A program made the translations under genes and the position numbers. Below the pieces are notes generated by a model that was not told where the DNA came from, did no database searches, and saw only the letters and a program-made list of their open reading frames with translations. 62,568 bases of DNA, from NCBI GenBank assembly GCA_029261165.1, contig JAJDBV010000001.1, forward strand, positions 1-62,568, read 5' to 3'. The DNA comes from Nitrospirota bacterium. GTDB lineage: Bacteria > Nitrospirota > Nitrospiria > SBBL01 > JAADHI01. Shown piece after piece: positions 1-7,926 of this stretch (its first letter is position 1; every line of letters starts with the position of its first letter).

Positions 1-1
1 G

Positions 2-556
2 GAAGAAATAATAGAGCTATTCCCTCATGGAATTGATGTTGCCAAACTATCAAAAAACAAATCTGAAATTGAAAAAGCGATTCAAGCGATTGAGCTAAAT
101 ACATCCCGTATAAGCCTTGGTGGTCAGCGTTTAAAATTACAGGACTTAACAGATAAAGTAAGGCAATCGGATGGGGCTATATCTAAAAAAATCAGAATAT
201 TTATCGAAAATGCTATTGGTAATCCATTACATTCCTCTGATGTCGTCATCCAAGAATGGCAAGGATTCATAGCTGAGTTGGATAGGCTTAGTAAGCTCTC
301 GATTTATTTGAATGATGTTGAAAATATTGCTGAAAAAATAGCCGATTCAGGAGCTTCTCAATGGGCCGAGGATTTAAAAACGGAACCACTCTTGGCAACA
401 GATGATGAATTAACCCCAGTAGACTGGTATGAATCATGGCAATGGAAACGACGTGCGCAGTATTTACGAGAAATCGACGGACGGGAACAGCTTAAAAAAT
501 TATCCAGCAAACGATCTCAGCTTGATCACGATTTAAAAAGAACATTTTCTGGGCTG
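2..556 (+). pseudogene. SF1 helicase-nuclease, 5' part (cut by IS element)
   Basis: This is the middle of a large protein whose start lies outside the window. The frame is open from base 2 and runs to a TAA supplied by the insertion sequence at 557. The 185 residues are mostly helical and charged, as expected for the insert between the Walker A region and motif II of large AAA_11/AAA_12 (DNA2/NAM7-type) helicases. Joining codon CTG (554-556) to GTT at 1922 gives one uninterrupted frame into the helicase core (seen). That the full protein was a helicase-nuclease is inferred from the 3' part. The ATP-binding Walker A motif must lie upstream of the window. Confidence 0.75.
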
Positions 557-595
557 TAAAGTGGACCCCTGTGTCAAGACAATCATGCCTCGAGT

Positions 596-1567
596 TTAAG
601 CTGCACATTCGACCTCACTTGCAGCTGGACGGCGCTGCCCCGATTTTGCCTTTGCTTCTGGTGTTGCTGTTTCTAATGTTGCCGTTACTTCTTTGCGTGG
701 GTATTTGTCCAAGATCATTGCACCACCCCCTGTCGAGGTTCGGTACACGACATCTGGCGTCTGGTTTCCAAGTGACTGATGAGGGCGCTCTCCGTTGTAG
801 AAGACGAAATACTTTGTCAGGCCGACCATCAATTCGCCCACAGTTGCATACCCCTTCAAATATACGTCCTCATGCTTGACGCTGCGCCAGAGCCGCTCGA
901 CGAAGATATTATCAAACGCCCGTCCACGGCCATCCATGCTGATGACAATGTCCTCTCTTTGCAAAACGTCGGTAAAGGCATCGCTGGTGAACTGCGAACC
1001 CTGATCGCTGTTGAACATCTCCGGCTTGCCATGGGCGCGTATCGCCTCCTCCAGACAATCGACACAAAATGTCGCCTCCATGCTGTTGCTGATCCGCCAA
1101 CCGAGCACGCGGCGCGAGTACCAGTCGATGATCGCCACCAGGTAGGCGAAGCCGCGCGCCAGCCGGATATAGGTGATATCCGTGCTCCAGACCTGGTTGG
1201 GCCTGACCACTGCGACGCCGCGTAGCAGGTAGGGATAGACCTTGTGCTCGGGGTGTGCGTGGCTGGTGTTGGGCCCCGGTGCCATGCCGGCCAGCCCCAT
1301 CTGGCGCATCAGGCGTTGTACCCGTTTGCGGTTGACGATGTGGCCATTTACCTTGAGGAATACCACCATCCTGCGAGTGCCGTAGAACGGGTGCCGTGTG
1401 TATTCTTCGTCGATCAGACGACAGAACAGCAGGTCGCTTTCGTCCACCTGTTTCGGCTTTTGCTGCGTATAGATGGTGGCGCGGGATACCCCGGCCAGCT
1501 CGCATTGCTGCACCACCGCTACCGAATCATCTTTATCGATCCATGCTTGCCGTATCATGACAGGCAC
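596..1567 (-). CDS. IS3-family transposase OrfB (DDE integrase core)
   Basis: This is the catalytic half of the transposase, which acts as an OrfAB fusion to cut and join element ends. The rve-type integrase core shows the D-D-E set: Asp in DITYI, Asp in NSDQGSQFTS and Glu in FVERLWRSVKHE. An HTH_21-like region (HPFYGTRR) lies before it, and YNGERPHQSLGNQTP follows the Glu, both typical of the family. The 323-residue frame starts at an ATG inside the end of OrfA. In the family the protein is made mainly by -1 frameshifting from OrfA, so the ATG is a bookkeeping start. The C-terminal 50 residues are longer than in many relatives and run to the left terminal repeat. Confidence 0.93.
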   Translation of the reverse strand: MPVMIRQAWIDKDDSVAVVQQCELAGVSRATIYTQQKPKQVDESDLLFCRLIDEEYTRHPFYGTRRMVVFLKVNGHIVNRKRVQRLMRQMGLAGMAPGPNTSHAHPEHKVYPYLLRGVAVVRPNQVWSTDITYIRLARGFAYLVAIIDWYSRRVLGWRISNSMEATFCVDCLEEAIRAHGKPEMFNSDQGSQFTSDAFTDVLQREDIVISMDGRGRAFDNIFVERLWRSVKHEDVYLKGYATVGELMVGLTKYFVFYNGERPHQSLGNQTPDVVYRTSTGGGAMILDKYPRKEVTATLETATPEAKAKSGQRRPAASEVECAA

Positions 1568-1881
1568 ATCCCGGACTTTTTTTTGAGCCAGTCGAGTTCA
1601 ACCTTCAGTTTGCCTATCTCGCTGAAGAGCAGCTCCGGCTCGCGATGCGCGGCTGTCGGCTTCGGCCCTCGCTTGCCTTCAAACAGCGTTTTGGCTTGCG
1701 CCTGAATTTCCTTCTTCCACAGCCCAACCTGCACGGGATGCACTCCGTACTCCTGACCAATATCGTTGATCGTTTTAACACCTCGCAACGCTTCCAAGCC
1801 TACCTTCGCCTTGAATGCTGGAGTGTGTATTTTCCGCTTCTTTGCTTCGCTCATTTCTGCTTGCCCCTTATGACCGCGCAC
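1555..1881 (-). CDS. IS3-family transposase OrfA (HTH_Tnp_1)
   Basis: This 108-residue DNA-binding subunit has an N-terminal helix-turn-helix (about residues 15-60, around INDIGQEYGVHPVQVGLWKKE) and a C-terminal leucine-zipper-like helix (ELLFSEIGKLKVELDWLKKK). It binds the terminal repeats and supplies the N-terminus of the OrfAB transposase. The tail of the frame overlaps OrfB by 13 bp and contains the A8 slippage site. The ATG at 1881 gives a product that starts directly with the basic region before the HTH. A further in-frame ATG lies about nine codons downstream, so the exact start is not certain. Confidence 0.9.
   Translation of the reverse strand: MRGHKGQAEMSEAKKRKIHTPAFKAKVGLEALRGVKTINDIGQEYGVHPVQVGLWKKEIQAQAKTLFEGKRGPKPTAAHREPELLFSEIGKLKVELDWLKKKSGMCLS
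1577..1584 (-). other. A8 slippery site for -1 frameshift OrfA/OrfB
   Basis: On the minus strand an uninterrupted run of eight A residues sits in the LKKK codons near the end of OrfA, a few bases before OrfB opens. Runs of this kind drive programmed -1 frameshifting in IS3-family elements. The position, at the overlap of the two frames, fits that role. The frameshift itself is inferred. Confidence 0.7.
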
Positions 1882-1921
1882 ATCTTAAACTGCTGTCTTG
1901 AAAACTGGGTCCACTATACTG

Positions 1922-3415
1922 GTTCGGATAAAAACAAATATCGGCTTGCATCGAAATATGAATGATCGCGTCCAAGGTGCCTTGTTGCGCTTTGTCTCTG
2001 CCGTTTCAAGAATAGGAAAAGGTAAAGGAATAAGAGCACCCCGCCATCGTAGGGATGCCTATAGAGCAATGCAAGATTGTTACGGTGGTGTTCCTTGCTG
2101 GATTATGCCTACATGGCGTGTCAGTGAAAGTCTGCCTTCAGATTTTGGATCATTTGACTTGGTGATTATTGATGAAGCATCACAATCAGATATAACGGCA
2201 TTACCTGCAATTATACGGGCAAAAAAACTACTCATTGTTGGTGATGATAAGCAAGTGAGTCCAACGGCCGCATTTTTGGCTGAGGAGAAAATACTCCAAC
2301 TTAGGCATAACTTCCTTGGGAATCAGCCATTTGCAGAATTACTTCTTCCTGGAGTGTCTGTATATGATCTTGCAAATGCTGTATTTCCCGGTCAACGTAT
2401 TATGTTGACGGAGCATTTTAGGTGCGTTGAACCAATCATCCGGTTCAGTATGCAGTTTTATACTGAGACACTCATTCCACTGAGAATTCCAAAAGCATCA
2501 GAAAAGCTTAGCCCTCCATTAATTGATGTTTATGTCAAAGGTGGACATCGTACTGAAAGGAAGAAAGTGAATGAGCTTGAAGCAGAGGCGATTATTTCTG
2601 AAATTAAAAAACTGGTTTCTGACTCAAAGTTCAACGGACGAAGCATAGGTGTTGTGTCGTTGATCGGCGCTCAACAAGCAAAATACATTCAAGAGCAATT
2701 GCTTATTGAAATAGGGGAGGACGCGTATCAAGATCATCAAATAGCATGTGGTGATGCCGCAACTTTTCAAGGTAAAGAGCGTGACATAATGTTCTTATCA
2801 ATGGTTGTCGGATCAGGTCAGGGTGCGGTAATGAACAAGAGAGAATATGAACAACGAACGAATGTTGCCTTATCCCGAGCAAGAGACCGGATGTATCTCT
2901 ATAGAAGTGTCCAAGAATCTGACCTTAAGAATGAATCTGACTTGCGCTTGAAGATTTTACGCCACTTTTCTAGCCCAATGCCTCAAAAAAATCAGGTTGA
3001 AAATCCAATGGAATTATGTGATTCCGGGTTTGAAAGGGATGTCTTAAAAAAACTTCTCGAAAAAGGATATAACGTGACCCCGCAAGTAAAGGTTGGGACT
3101 CACTCAATTGATATGGTGGTTGAAGGTGAAAATGATCGAAGGTTAGCAATAGAGCTAGACGGTGATAAATACCACCCACCAGAAAATTGGATGAAAGACT
3201 GGAAACGACAGAGAACGATGGAAAGAGTGGGTTGGCAGTTTTGGCGATGCTGGGGATCAAGCTACACACTAGATTCTGATGGGTGTCTTGATGACCTAGT
3301 GAACGTCCTAAATAACATGCAAATACAACCCTGCAAAAGCTCTAGTAGCGCAAATATTTACACTGAGTATCGTGTCTACGAAAAAGAAATAGACCCACAC
3401 GTTACTGAATGTTGA
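1922..3415 (+). pseudogene. SF1 helicase with C-terminal Vsr-like nuclease, 3' part
   Basis: This is the downstream half of the IS-interrupted gene. It carries helicase motif II (VIIDEASQSD), motif III (LLIVGDDKQVSP), motif V (ATFQGKERDIMFLS) and motif VI (NVALSRARDRMYLY), so it belongs to the SF1 AAA_11/AAA_12 group. The last 130 residues form a restriction-endonuclease-like domain of the Vsr/MTES_1575 type, with Asp in SIDMVV, Glu-x-Asp in AIELDGDKYH and a conserved QRTMERVGWQFWRCW stretch. Such helicase-nuclease proteins are common in defence islands. A start at 1898 within the IS would give a shortened product without Walker A, so the helicase is probably inactive in this copy. Confidence 0.85.
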
Positions 3416-3441
3416 GTATATGTTTATTTAAGGAGACGGCT

Positions 3442-3675
3442 ATGGCAAAGAAAACACAGCATGTAGTAAGAACGACTAAAGGTGGTTGGGCTGTGAAAAA
3501 AGGCGGTTCATCTAAAGCTACTAAGGTCTACAAGACTCAAGAAGAAGCAATTGGCAGAGGCAGAGAGATTGCTAAAAGCCAAAAAGCTGAATTTTATATT
3601 CATGGAAAAGATGGAAAAATACGTAACAAGGATAGTTATGGGAATGATCCACATCCACCGAAAGATAAAAAATAG
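3442..3675 (+). CDS. DUF2188-family small protein
   Basis: This 77-residue basic protein is of the DUF2188 type. It has an HVV-x-x-x-GGWAVKKGG opening, a T-Q-E-E-A-I-x-R-G-R-E-I-A helix and a closing DGKIRNKDSYGNDPHPPKDKK. The function is unknown; the family often sits in mobile and defence regions. The start is the ATG after AAGGAGACGGCT, the best ribosome site; an upstream ATG at 3409 would overlap the preceding gene. Its UAG stop is followed in the same frame by an open frame encoding a TIR-like protein that has no ATG, GTG or TTG of its own. A second, leftward DUF2188 gene lies at 4389-4622. Confidence 0.85.
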   Translation: MAKKTQHVVRTTKGGWAVKKGGSSKATKVYKTQEEAIGRGREIAKSQKAEFYIHGKDGKIRNKDSYGNDPHPPKDKK

Positions 3676-3678
3676 GCT

Positions 3679-4302
3679 ATTTGTATCACCAACAACTTCG
3701 GAAAAAATGTTTTTATAAATAGTCCAATTGACGATGACTATCGGCAATTACTTATCGCTATTATCTTTACTGTAAAATACTTTAATTATATTCCGCGGCT
3801 TTCCTTAGAACGGTTAGATTCTGGCGAGTCTAGAATTGAAAAAATTCTAAGCTTAATCACAGAATCAAAATTTGGAATTCATGACCTCTCCAGAATGATT
3901 TCATCTAAGGAGAATGAACACTCCAGGATGAATATGCCTTTTGAGTTGGGTATAGACTATGGATGTCAGAAGTTAAAAGGCGGGATCTGGAAAGATAAGA
4001 AAATATTGATCCTCGAAAAAGAGAGGTTCCGGTTTCAAAGAGCACTATCTGACCTTTCCGGATCAGACATAAAAAGTCACGAAGATAACCCAATCAAAGC
4101 TATTTGTGCTGTAAGAGACTGGTTTATTACCGAAGAACTACAAAGAGGTTCTAGTGGCAAAAAAGTCTGGAATGACTTCAATGATTTTCAGGCATATCTA
4201 TATGACAAAGTGGTTGAGGAGGATGGTCATGAGTCTACTGACGAAGTCCTTATCCCAGAGATAATCCACCACATGAGTAACTGGTTTAGTATAAAAACAT
4301 AA
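3679..4302 (+). CDS. TIR/nucleoside-deoxyribosyltransferase-like protein lacking a normal start
   Basis: The frame open from the UAG at 3673 to 4302 encodes about 207 residues that read as a complete protein: VFINSPIDDDYRQLL at the start, then LERLDSGESRIEKI, then FGIHDLSRM and MNMPFELGIDYG. This layout resembles small nucleotide-binding proteins of the TIR/nucleoside-deoxyribosyltransferase-like fold seen in defence loci (family by memory, inferred). There is no ATG, GTG or TTG before the conserved core. The first ATG (3889, or 3895) lies a third of the way in and would cut the fold. ATT at 3679 or ATC at 3685 are the only near-cognate starts, so the gene may use a rare start, be read through from DUF2188, or have lost its start. 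The coordinates take ATT. Confidence 0.55.
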   Translation: MCITNNFGKNVFINSPIDDDYRQLLIAIIFTVKYFNYIPRLSLERLDSGESRIEKILSLITESKFGIHDLSRMISSKENEHSRMNMPFELGIDYGCQKLKGGIWKDKKILILEKERFRFQRALSDLSGSDIKSHEDNPIKAICAVRDWFITEELQRGSSGKKVWNDFNDFQAYLYDKVVEEDGHESTDEVLIPEIIHHMSNWFSIKT

Positions 4303-4388
4303 CGTTGTTTCAGCTCGACCACATAATACTTTTCCTTTTTATTTTTGGGAGGGTCCACTTCTCTTTTTTATAATACGAGTCTCTGTTA

Positions 4389-4622
4389 TTAATGTTTCCT
4401 ATCTTTCGGAGGGAAGGGGTCATTGCCATAGCTGTCGCTATCACGAATCCTTCCATCTTTACGATGAATTACGACTTCACTTTTTTCTCGAATAGCCTGA
4501 TCTTTTGCGCGAGAAATAGCATCTTTTTGGGTATTGTGTAGGGAGCCAGCGCGACTTACTCCTTCCTTCTTGGTTGCCCATCCGTCCTTATGTGGTACAA
4601 CATGGATATCTTTTTTCTTCAT
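4389..4622 (-). CDS. DUF2188-family small protein, second copy
   Basis: This 77-residue paralogue of the rightward DUF2188 gene at 3442-3675 shares the HVV-x-x-x-GWATKK opening, the T-Q-K-D-A-I-S-R-A helix and the ending SYGNDPFPPKDRKH. The start is the ATG at 4622, preceded by GAGGAAAAATACC; an ATG five codons upstream overlaps that ribosome site. The two copies end at the same place relative to the conserved motif, which shows that the UAG of the first copy is a natural end. The sequences have diverged and the genes point in opposite directions, so this is not a fresh duplication. The function is unknown. Confidence 0.85.
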   Translation of the reverse strand: MKKKDIHVVPHKDGWATKKEGVSRAGSLHNTQKDAISRAKDQAIREKSEVVIHRKDGRIRDSDSYGNDPFPPKDRKH

Positions 4623-4747
4623 GGTATTTTTCCTCACCTTTAATTTTTAGATCAACATATTGTGGGTGCTCTACTACAAATATACATCAATTTGTGGAAT
4701 TCAACCTATTCAAGAACTTTTTTGAAAATATGATATGGAAATTCATG

Positions 4748-4871
4748 CCTATGAGACAGAATTAGGAATACTGTCTTGGTTTTTCACCCTTTAAGGCCTT
4801 CCCAGTCTTGTTTTTTTCGATTTTCCCATTCAATTTGAGACAATCCCTCTTAATATAGTGCCTCAAATAGG
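4748..4871 (-). repeat. Dispersed repeat, copy A (inverted partner at 43872-43994)
   Basis: Reverse-complemented, this 124-bp non-coding stretch aligns end to end with 43872-43994, roughly three quarters identical by eye. Both copies start CCTATTT, share TCAAATTGAAT and CAAGACTGG, and end with a TGAGACAG/CTGTCTCA-type hairpin. The two copies are about 39 kb apart, in opposite orientation, on either side of the plasmid-like block. The repeat looks like a small non-autonomous or REP/MITE-type unit. No transposase link is seen. Confidence 0.6.
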
Positions 4872-5192
4872 AGGTATGATTTATTTCGACTCGAATTCCT
4901 CAAAATATCTAATCCACAAAGTTGTCGGTTTTTAAGATCAATCCTCACTACTCCCCTCATAGCTCTATGTTCCAAGGTCGGCGGTGATCTGGTAACCGGG
5001 CAAGTCGTCTGAAAGACAGTCTTTTTGGCGATCAAGGCGTACTCTTCCGTACGGTGAGGAGCCAAAAAGACCGATAACGCAGTATCATCAGGCGAATCGG
5101 CGGCCTACTCCCCTATTTCTTTCTCCTGAATGCTCCACTATAATACCCCTCATCGCACCTCCTCATTTTTTTATCCTAAAAGGATCTTTCCC
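4872..5192. other. Intergenic stretch before the nuclease gene
   Basis: I see no convincing gene here. A 71-codon leftward frame exists but resembles no family and overlaps a perfect hairpin. The stretch contains the inverted repeat at 5019-5071 and probably the promoter of the secreted nuclease. Confidence 0.4.
5019..5071. repeat. Inverted repeat, 11-bp perfect arms
   Basis: GTCTTTTTGGC (5019-5029) and GCCAAAAAGAC (5061-5071) are exact inverted copies around a 31-base loop, which itself holds GTAC...GTAC. It could form a cruciform or an RNA stem upstream of the nuclease gene. It lacks the terminal T run of a terminator in the rightward direction. The function is unknown. Confidence 0.6.
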
Positions 5193-6122
5193 GTGAGAGC
5201 GAAAAGCCTGACCCTCTTATTCTTCATCCTGTTGGCTCCCTTCCCTACCCTTGCCCATCGGGGTGGACTTGACTCCTTTGGTTGTCACAACAACCGGACG
5301 GCGGGGATTTACGAATGTCACAAAGGACAATTTGCTGGCCGGTCATTTGCAAGCAAAGCAGAGATGCAAGAAGCTCTGGCTGGGGGTTCAACACCACCTG
5401 GCAATTCTTCTGCCCCAATCCTTCCGGAAGGGCTTTCTGGTTGTGATGAACACCTCAAGTTTGGAGCGCCAAGTAATGAGCCGGTTCTCCTTTGTCGGCT
5501 TGGCTATGCGCTCTCTCATGATGCTGACCTCAAGGTTGCTGACTGGGTGGCCTATCACCTCACAAGAGAGAAGGTCGCTGGAACGCACCCACGTGTTGAT
5601 AGGTTCAGGCCCGACCCGGATTTAAGCCCAGGAGATCGATCTGAGAAGAAGGACTACAGAGGAAGCGGTTATGACCGGGGGCACATGGCACCGGCTGGAG
5701 CAATGAAGTGGTCAATACGAGCGATGAGCGAGAGTTTTCTTCTGTCTAATATGGCTCCCCAGGTCGGAGCGGGATTTAATCGTGGTATTTGGAAATCACT
5801 TGAGACCAAGGTTCGGAAATGGGCCACTGAAAGAGGAGAGCTTTACATCGTCACCGGACCGATCTTTGAGGGTAACTTAAAAACCATCGGAGACAACAAG
5901 GTTGCAGTCCCGACGCATTTCTTCAAGGTAATTTTTGACCCGCTTAGGGTTGAGGTGATTACTTTTGTATTGCGAAACAGGAGGCTCAAGACGAGCGATC
6001 TCCCGAAATACATCACTACCGTCGATGAAGTAGAAAGCCTCACTGGACTCGATTTCCTCTCAGAGATTGAGGATAATGTTGAGACCGTGATTGAAGGAAC
6101 GAAGCAACCGGGGTTGTGGTAG
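5193..6122 (+). CDS. Secreted DNA/RNA non-specific endonuclease (NUC family) with YHYH-like domain
   Basis: This 309-residue secreted nuclease has an N-terminal signal peptide (RAKSLTLLFFILLAPFPTLA, then HRGG), a Cys/His-rich YHYH-type segment (residues about 22-55, FGCHNN...YECHKG), and an Endonuclease_NS domain. The domain carries the catalytic DRGHMAP motif and the metal-ligand Asn region (LSNMAPQ, FNRGIW). Members of this family cleave DNA and RNA with Mg2+. The start is GTG at 5193, because AAAAGGA lies just upstream and the signal peptide then begins at once; an ATG at 5130 would add 21 poorly fitting residues. Two small genes follow closely in the same direction and may form an operon. 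It could act in nutrient scavenging or as a toxin; no immunity gene is recognised. Confidence 0.88.
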   Translation: MRAKSLTLLFFILLAPFPTLAHRGGLDSFGCHNNRTAGIYECHKGQFAGRSFASKAEMQEALAGGSTPPGNSSAPILPEGLSGCDEHLKFGAPSNEPVLLCRLGYALSHDADLKVADWVAYHLTREKVAGTHPRVDRFRPDPDLSPGDRSEKKDYRGSGYDRGHMAPAGAMKWSIRAMSESFLLSNMAPQVGAGFNRGIWKSLETKVRKWATERGELYIVTGPIFEGNLKTIGDNKVAVPTHFFKVIFDPLRVEVITFVLRNRRLKTSDLPKYITTVDEVESLTGLDFLSEIEDNVETVIEGTKQPGLW

Positions 6123-6131
6123 GAGATCAAT

Positions 6132-6305
6132 ATGGCAGAAAAACTCGATCCAAAAGAAGTGGTTTCGTTGGATGAATTAATGATGAGCAATATATTCTTT
6201 CAAGAAGCGATAATGAACCTTCTGGATGCAAAGGGGGTCCTGAAAAAAGAGGAAGTTCTGGAAGAGATCAAAAAGCTGAAAGCTTCCCTTCCGAGGGGCA
6301 GGTAG
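6132..6305 (+). CDS. Small acidic helical protein, unknown function
   Basis: This 57-residue frame has an ATG 9 bases downstream of the nuclease stop and a ribosome site (TAGGAG) that overlaps that stop, so it is probably co-translated. The product is mostly helical (MSNIFFQEAIMNLLDAKGVL, then KKEEVLEEIKKLKA) without Cys or a membrane segment. Its pattern resembles short coiled-coil accessory proteins found in many genomes. No family is recognised. A role as partner of the nuclease is inferred from spacing alone. Confidence 0.6.
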   Translation: MAEKLDPKEVVSLDELMMSNIFFQEAIMNLLDAKGVLKKEEVLEEIKKLKASLPRGR

Positions 6306-6314
6306 GGAGGGAGT

Positions 6315-6542
6315 ATGGGAAATAGCTACCGCTTTTTAGATGAGACCTTGAAACCTGAAACAAGGGATCTCTGTAAACGACATATCGAAGAGTCGATAAG
6401 AGATCAGGGCATAAGTTGCCACTGCGATGACCTCAAAGTAATTGTCAACTTCAATGATCCAACCAAAGTAAGTTGTGCCGCGATGGTGAGATGTGGATGC
6501 GGACATCTCAAGTCCGTGACCTTCCATTTCTCCTTGGCTTAA
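6315..6542 (+). CDS. Hypothetical 75-residue protein with Cys cluster
   Basis: This is a short gene after a good ribosome site (GGGAGGGAGT-ATG), 9 bases beyond the previous gene. The product holds ISCHCDDLK and VRCGCGHLKSVTFHF, four Cys in two C-x-C pairs plus His, which could bind a metal. No family is recognised. It ends the nuclease gene run; a long gene-free region follows. Confidence 0.6.
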   Translation: MGNSYRFLDETLKPETRDLCKRHIEESIRDQGISCHCDDLKVIVNFNDPTKVSCAAMVRCGCGHLKSVTFHFSLA

Positions 6543-6933
6543 GAAGAGAACAATCATCACTTTTTCCCTGTAACCTTGTTTTTTAATGGAGTCTATCTTG
6601 TGCAAGGTTTCTCAACGAAATATTTTCTTCCGTCTCTGAAAATCAGCCCGGCCGATCAGTCTCAGCAAAAATATTGCACTATTTTTAAAAATTATTTTGT
6701 CTGCCGAAAATCGGCCCTAAAGTGGCGATCACTCTGGTGACAACCCTGGTGCTGACCCCGGCGCTTACCCTCGTTCCACCCTGGTGATGCACTTTCACAT
6801 AACACTATGAGTTTACTAACTAATTAAGAGGGACTACCCCTAATATTGCATATAAAAAATGTCGCTGTATTTCAACGATCGGCGCCAACCAGTGTGTACC
6901 GGGTTTGATTCGTGAATAGACGTGTTTTTTTGC

Positions 6934-6962
6934 TTGACAGATGGAATCCGAAGGCGTAATCA
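6934..6962 (+). promoter_or_regulatory. Candidate sigma70 promoter
   Basis: TTGACA (6934-6939), a 17-base spacer and TAATCA (6957-6962) make a fair sigma70-type match inside the gene-free region. No gene start follows within 700 bases, so it may drive a leader or a small RNA. The call rests on sequence only. Confidence 0.3.
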
Positions 6963-7430
6963 TTAAGCCATTATATTAATTGCAATGCTCATCTATTGGG
7001 TGCTTGGGGATTTAATTCCCGAAATATCAACAACTTAGACCTTTCTGCTTATTTAGAAATACTTAATCCGGCGGAAGGGGTTTTTTATGTCTAACGCTTA
7101 ATCTCTTTTTAATCTCTCCTATCACAATGTTTTCTCAGAGTATTTTTAATATCTTCCCCTCATCTTACTAAAATATTTTGGTCGTTCACATGTCGTTGAC
7201 CGCCGATCCTATCGCTCTCCTTTTTCAATGGAAATTCGTGATCCATAAATAATCGTTATCCGCCTGCGCTTTACACCATAGATCTTTTATCCCTGTCTTT
7301 TTGATCAACTGAAACCCGCAACCATTTTCTTGTTTATCCTTTCGTTTTAATTCGTAGCTCCCCGAATTCAAGGTTGCATATGTGAGTCTTTGAGGCTATT
7401 AGAAAGGACAATGATCAATGACATACCTTA

Positions 7431-7450
7431 GTAAAAGTACGTACTCTTAC
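7431..7450. promoter_or_regulatory. 20-bp palindrome, candidate operator
   Basis: GTAAAAGTAC directly followed by GTACTCTTAC is a near-perfect palindrome with one mismatched pair, centred on ACGT. Size and symmetry fit the binding site of a dimeric repressor. The regulator is unknown. Confidence 0.4.
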
Positions 7451-7593
7451 TGATCTTTATTGTGCCGATTTAATCAGTAGCATGTGCCATAAAAACCACA
7501 ACAAGAAATAACCTTTAAACAACCAAAAGGATAGTTCGTTTACTTCTTCAACGGATGACGTTTTGGTCATCTCAAAACAAACTCCATAAAGCC

Positions 7594-7634
7594 AAAGCCC
7601 TTGGAAGAGTCCATATCTTCGAAGGGCTTTTTTA
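7594..7634 (+). terminator. Intrinsic terminator-like hairpin
   Basis: AAAGCCCTT (7594-7602) pairs with AAGGGCTTT (7622-7630), followed by a T run. No gene lies just upstream, so it may end a leader transcript. It is the first of a series of similar hairpins in the block to the right. Confidence 0.6.
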
Positions 7635-7672
7635 TTTCCAAAGAAGGTCTTCCGGTATCACTGACTCATCTT

Positions 7673-7689
7673 TTGTGATGCCATCACAA
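7673..7689. promoter_or_regulatory. 17-bp palindrome, candidate operator or stem
   Basis: TTGTGATG, one central base, then CATCACAA: perfect 8-bp arms, 46 bases before the first possible start codon of the block. It could be a repressor site or an RNA stem. It is inferred from symmetry only. Confidence 0.4.
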
Positions 7690-7734
7690 GGACACCCAAA
7701 GGTGTTCTTTCAACCAGGAGCGATGAGGTGAGTC

Positions 7735-7926
7735 TTGTCAACAAAAACTGACTCAGCCGACGCCTCCAAGATCAAGAAAGCAAGCAGTAAAGAAGCAAGG
7801 GGAAAGAACCCAAATCAAAAAATAATCCAACCTGAAGGAGGAACTTACAATGAAAACAAGAACCAGATTCCAAGGTGCAAAGTCACAAAGAATCGGAAGT
7901 CAGGATTTAAGCGATGTCGGCTATGA
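7735..7926 (+). CDS. Possible 63-residue Lys-rich small protein
   Basis: This TTG-started frame follows a GAGGTGAG sequence at suitable distance and encodes a short, very basic, low-complexity protein (SKEARGKNPNQK). It overlaps the better-supported frame at 7850 in another reading frame, so its last part or the whole may be spurious. No family is recognised. Confidence 0.3.
   Translation: MSTKTDSADASKIKKASSKEARGKNPNQKIIQPEGGTYNENKNQIPRCKVTKNRKSGFKRCRL

Larger units (their letters stand above)
557..1918 (-). mobile_element. IS3-family insertion sequence, 1362 bp
   Basis: The element has imperfect terminal inverted repeats: the left end reads TAAAGTGGACCC and the right end, reverse-complemented, TATAGTGGACCC, with a shared CAAGAC block further in. 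It is flanked by a 3-bp CTG duplication (554-556 and 1919-1921), which is usual for IS3-family elements. It holds two overlapping leftward frames, OrfA (HTH) and OrfB (DDE integrase core), joined at an A8 slippery run. It interrupts a helicase-nuclease gene whose two halves remain in frame, so the insertion looks recent. No finer subgroup is claimed. Confidence 0.93.
6543..7734. other. 1.2-kb gene-free region between left flank and plasmid-like block
   Basis: I find no frame with a believable gene on either strand. The stretch is AT-rich and holds three loosely repeated CTGGTG blocks (6734-6785), a promoter-like site, two palindromes and one terminator, listed separately. It lies exactly where gene style changes from the AT-rich flank to the GC-richer block, so it may hold a replication, transfer or regulatory locus. 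No iteron array or attachment duplication was recognised. Confidence 0.5.

Noticed and set aside
4850-5065. Leftward 71-codon frame before the nuclease gene
   Set aside because: It overlaps a perfect hairpin, lacks a ribosome site and resembles no family.
5019-5071. Integron attC site
   Set aside because: The arms lack the RYYYAAC/GTTRRRY boxes and no IntI-type integrase is adjacent.
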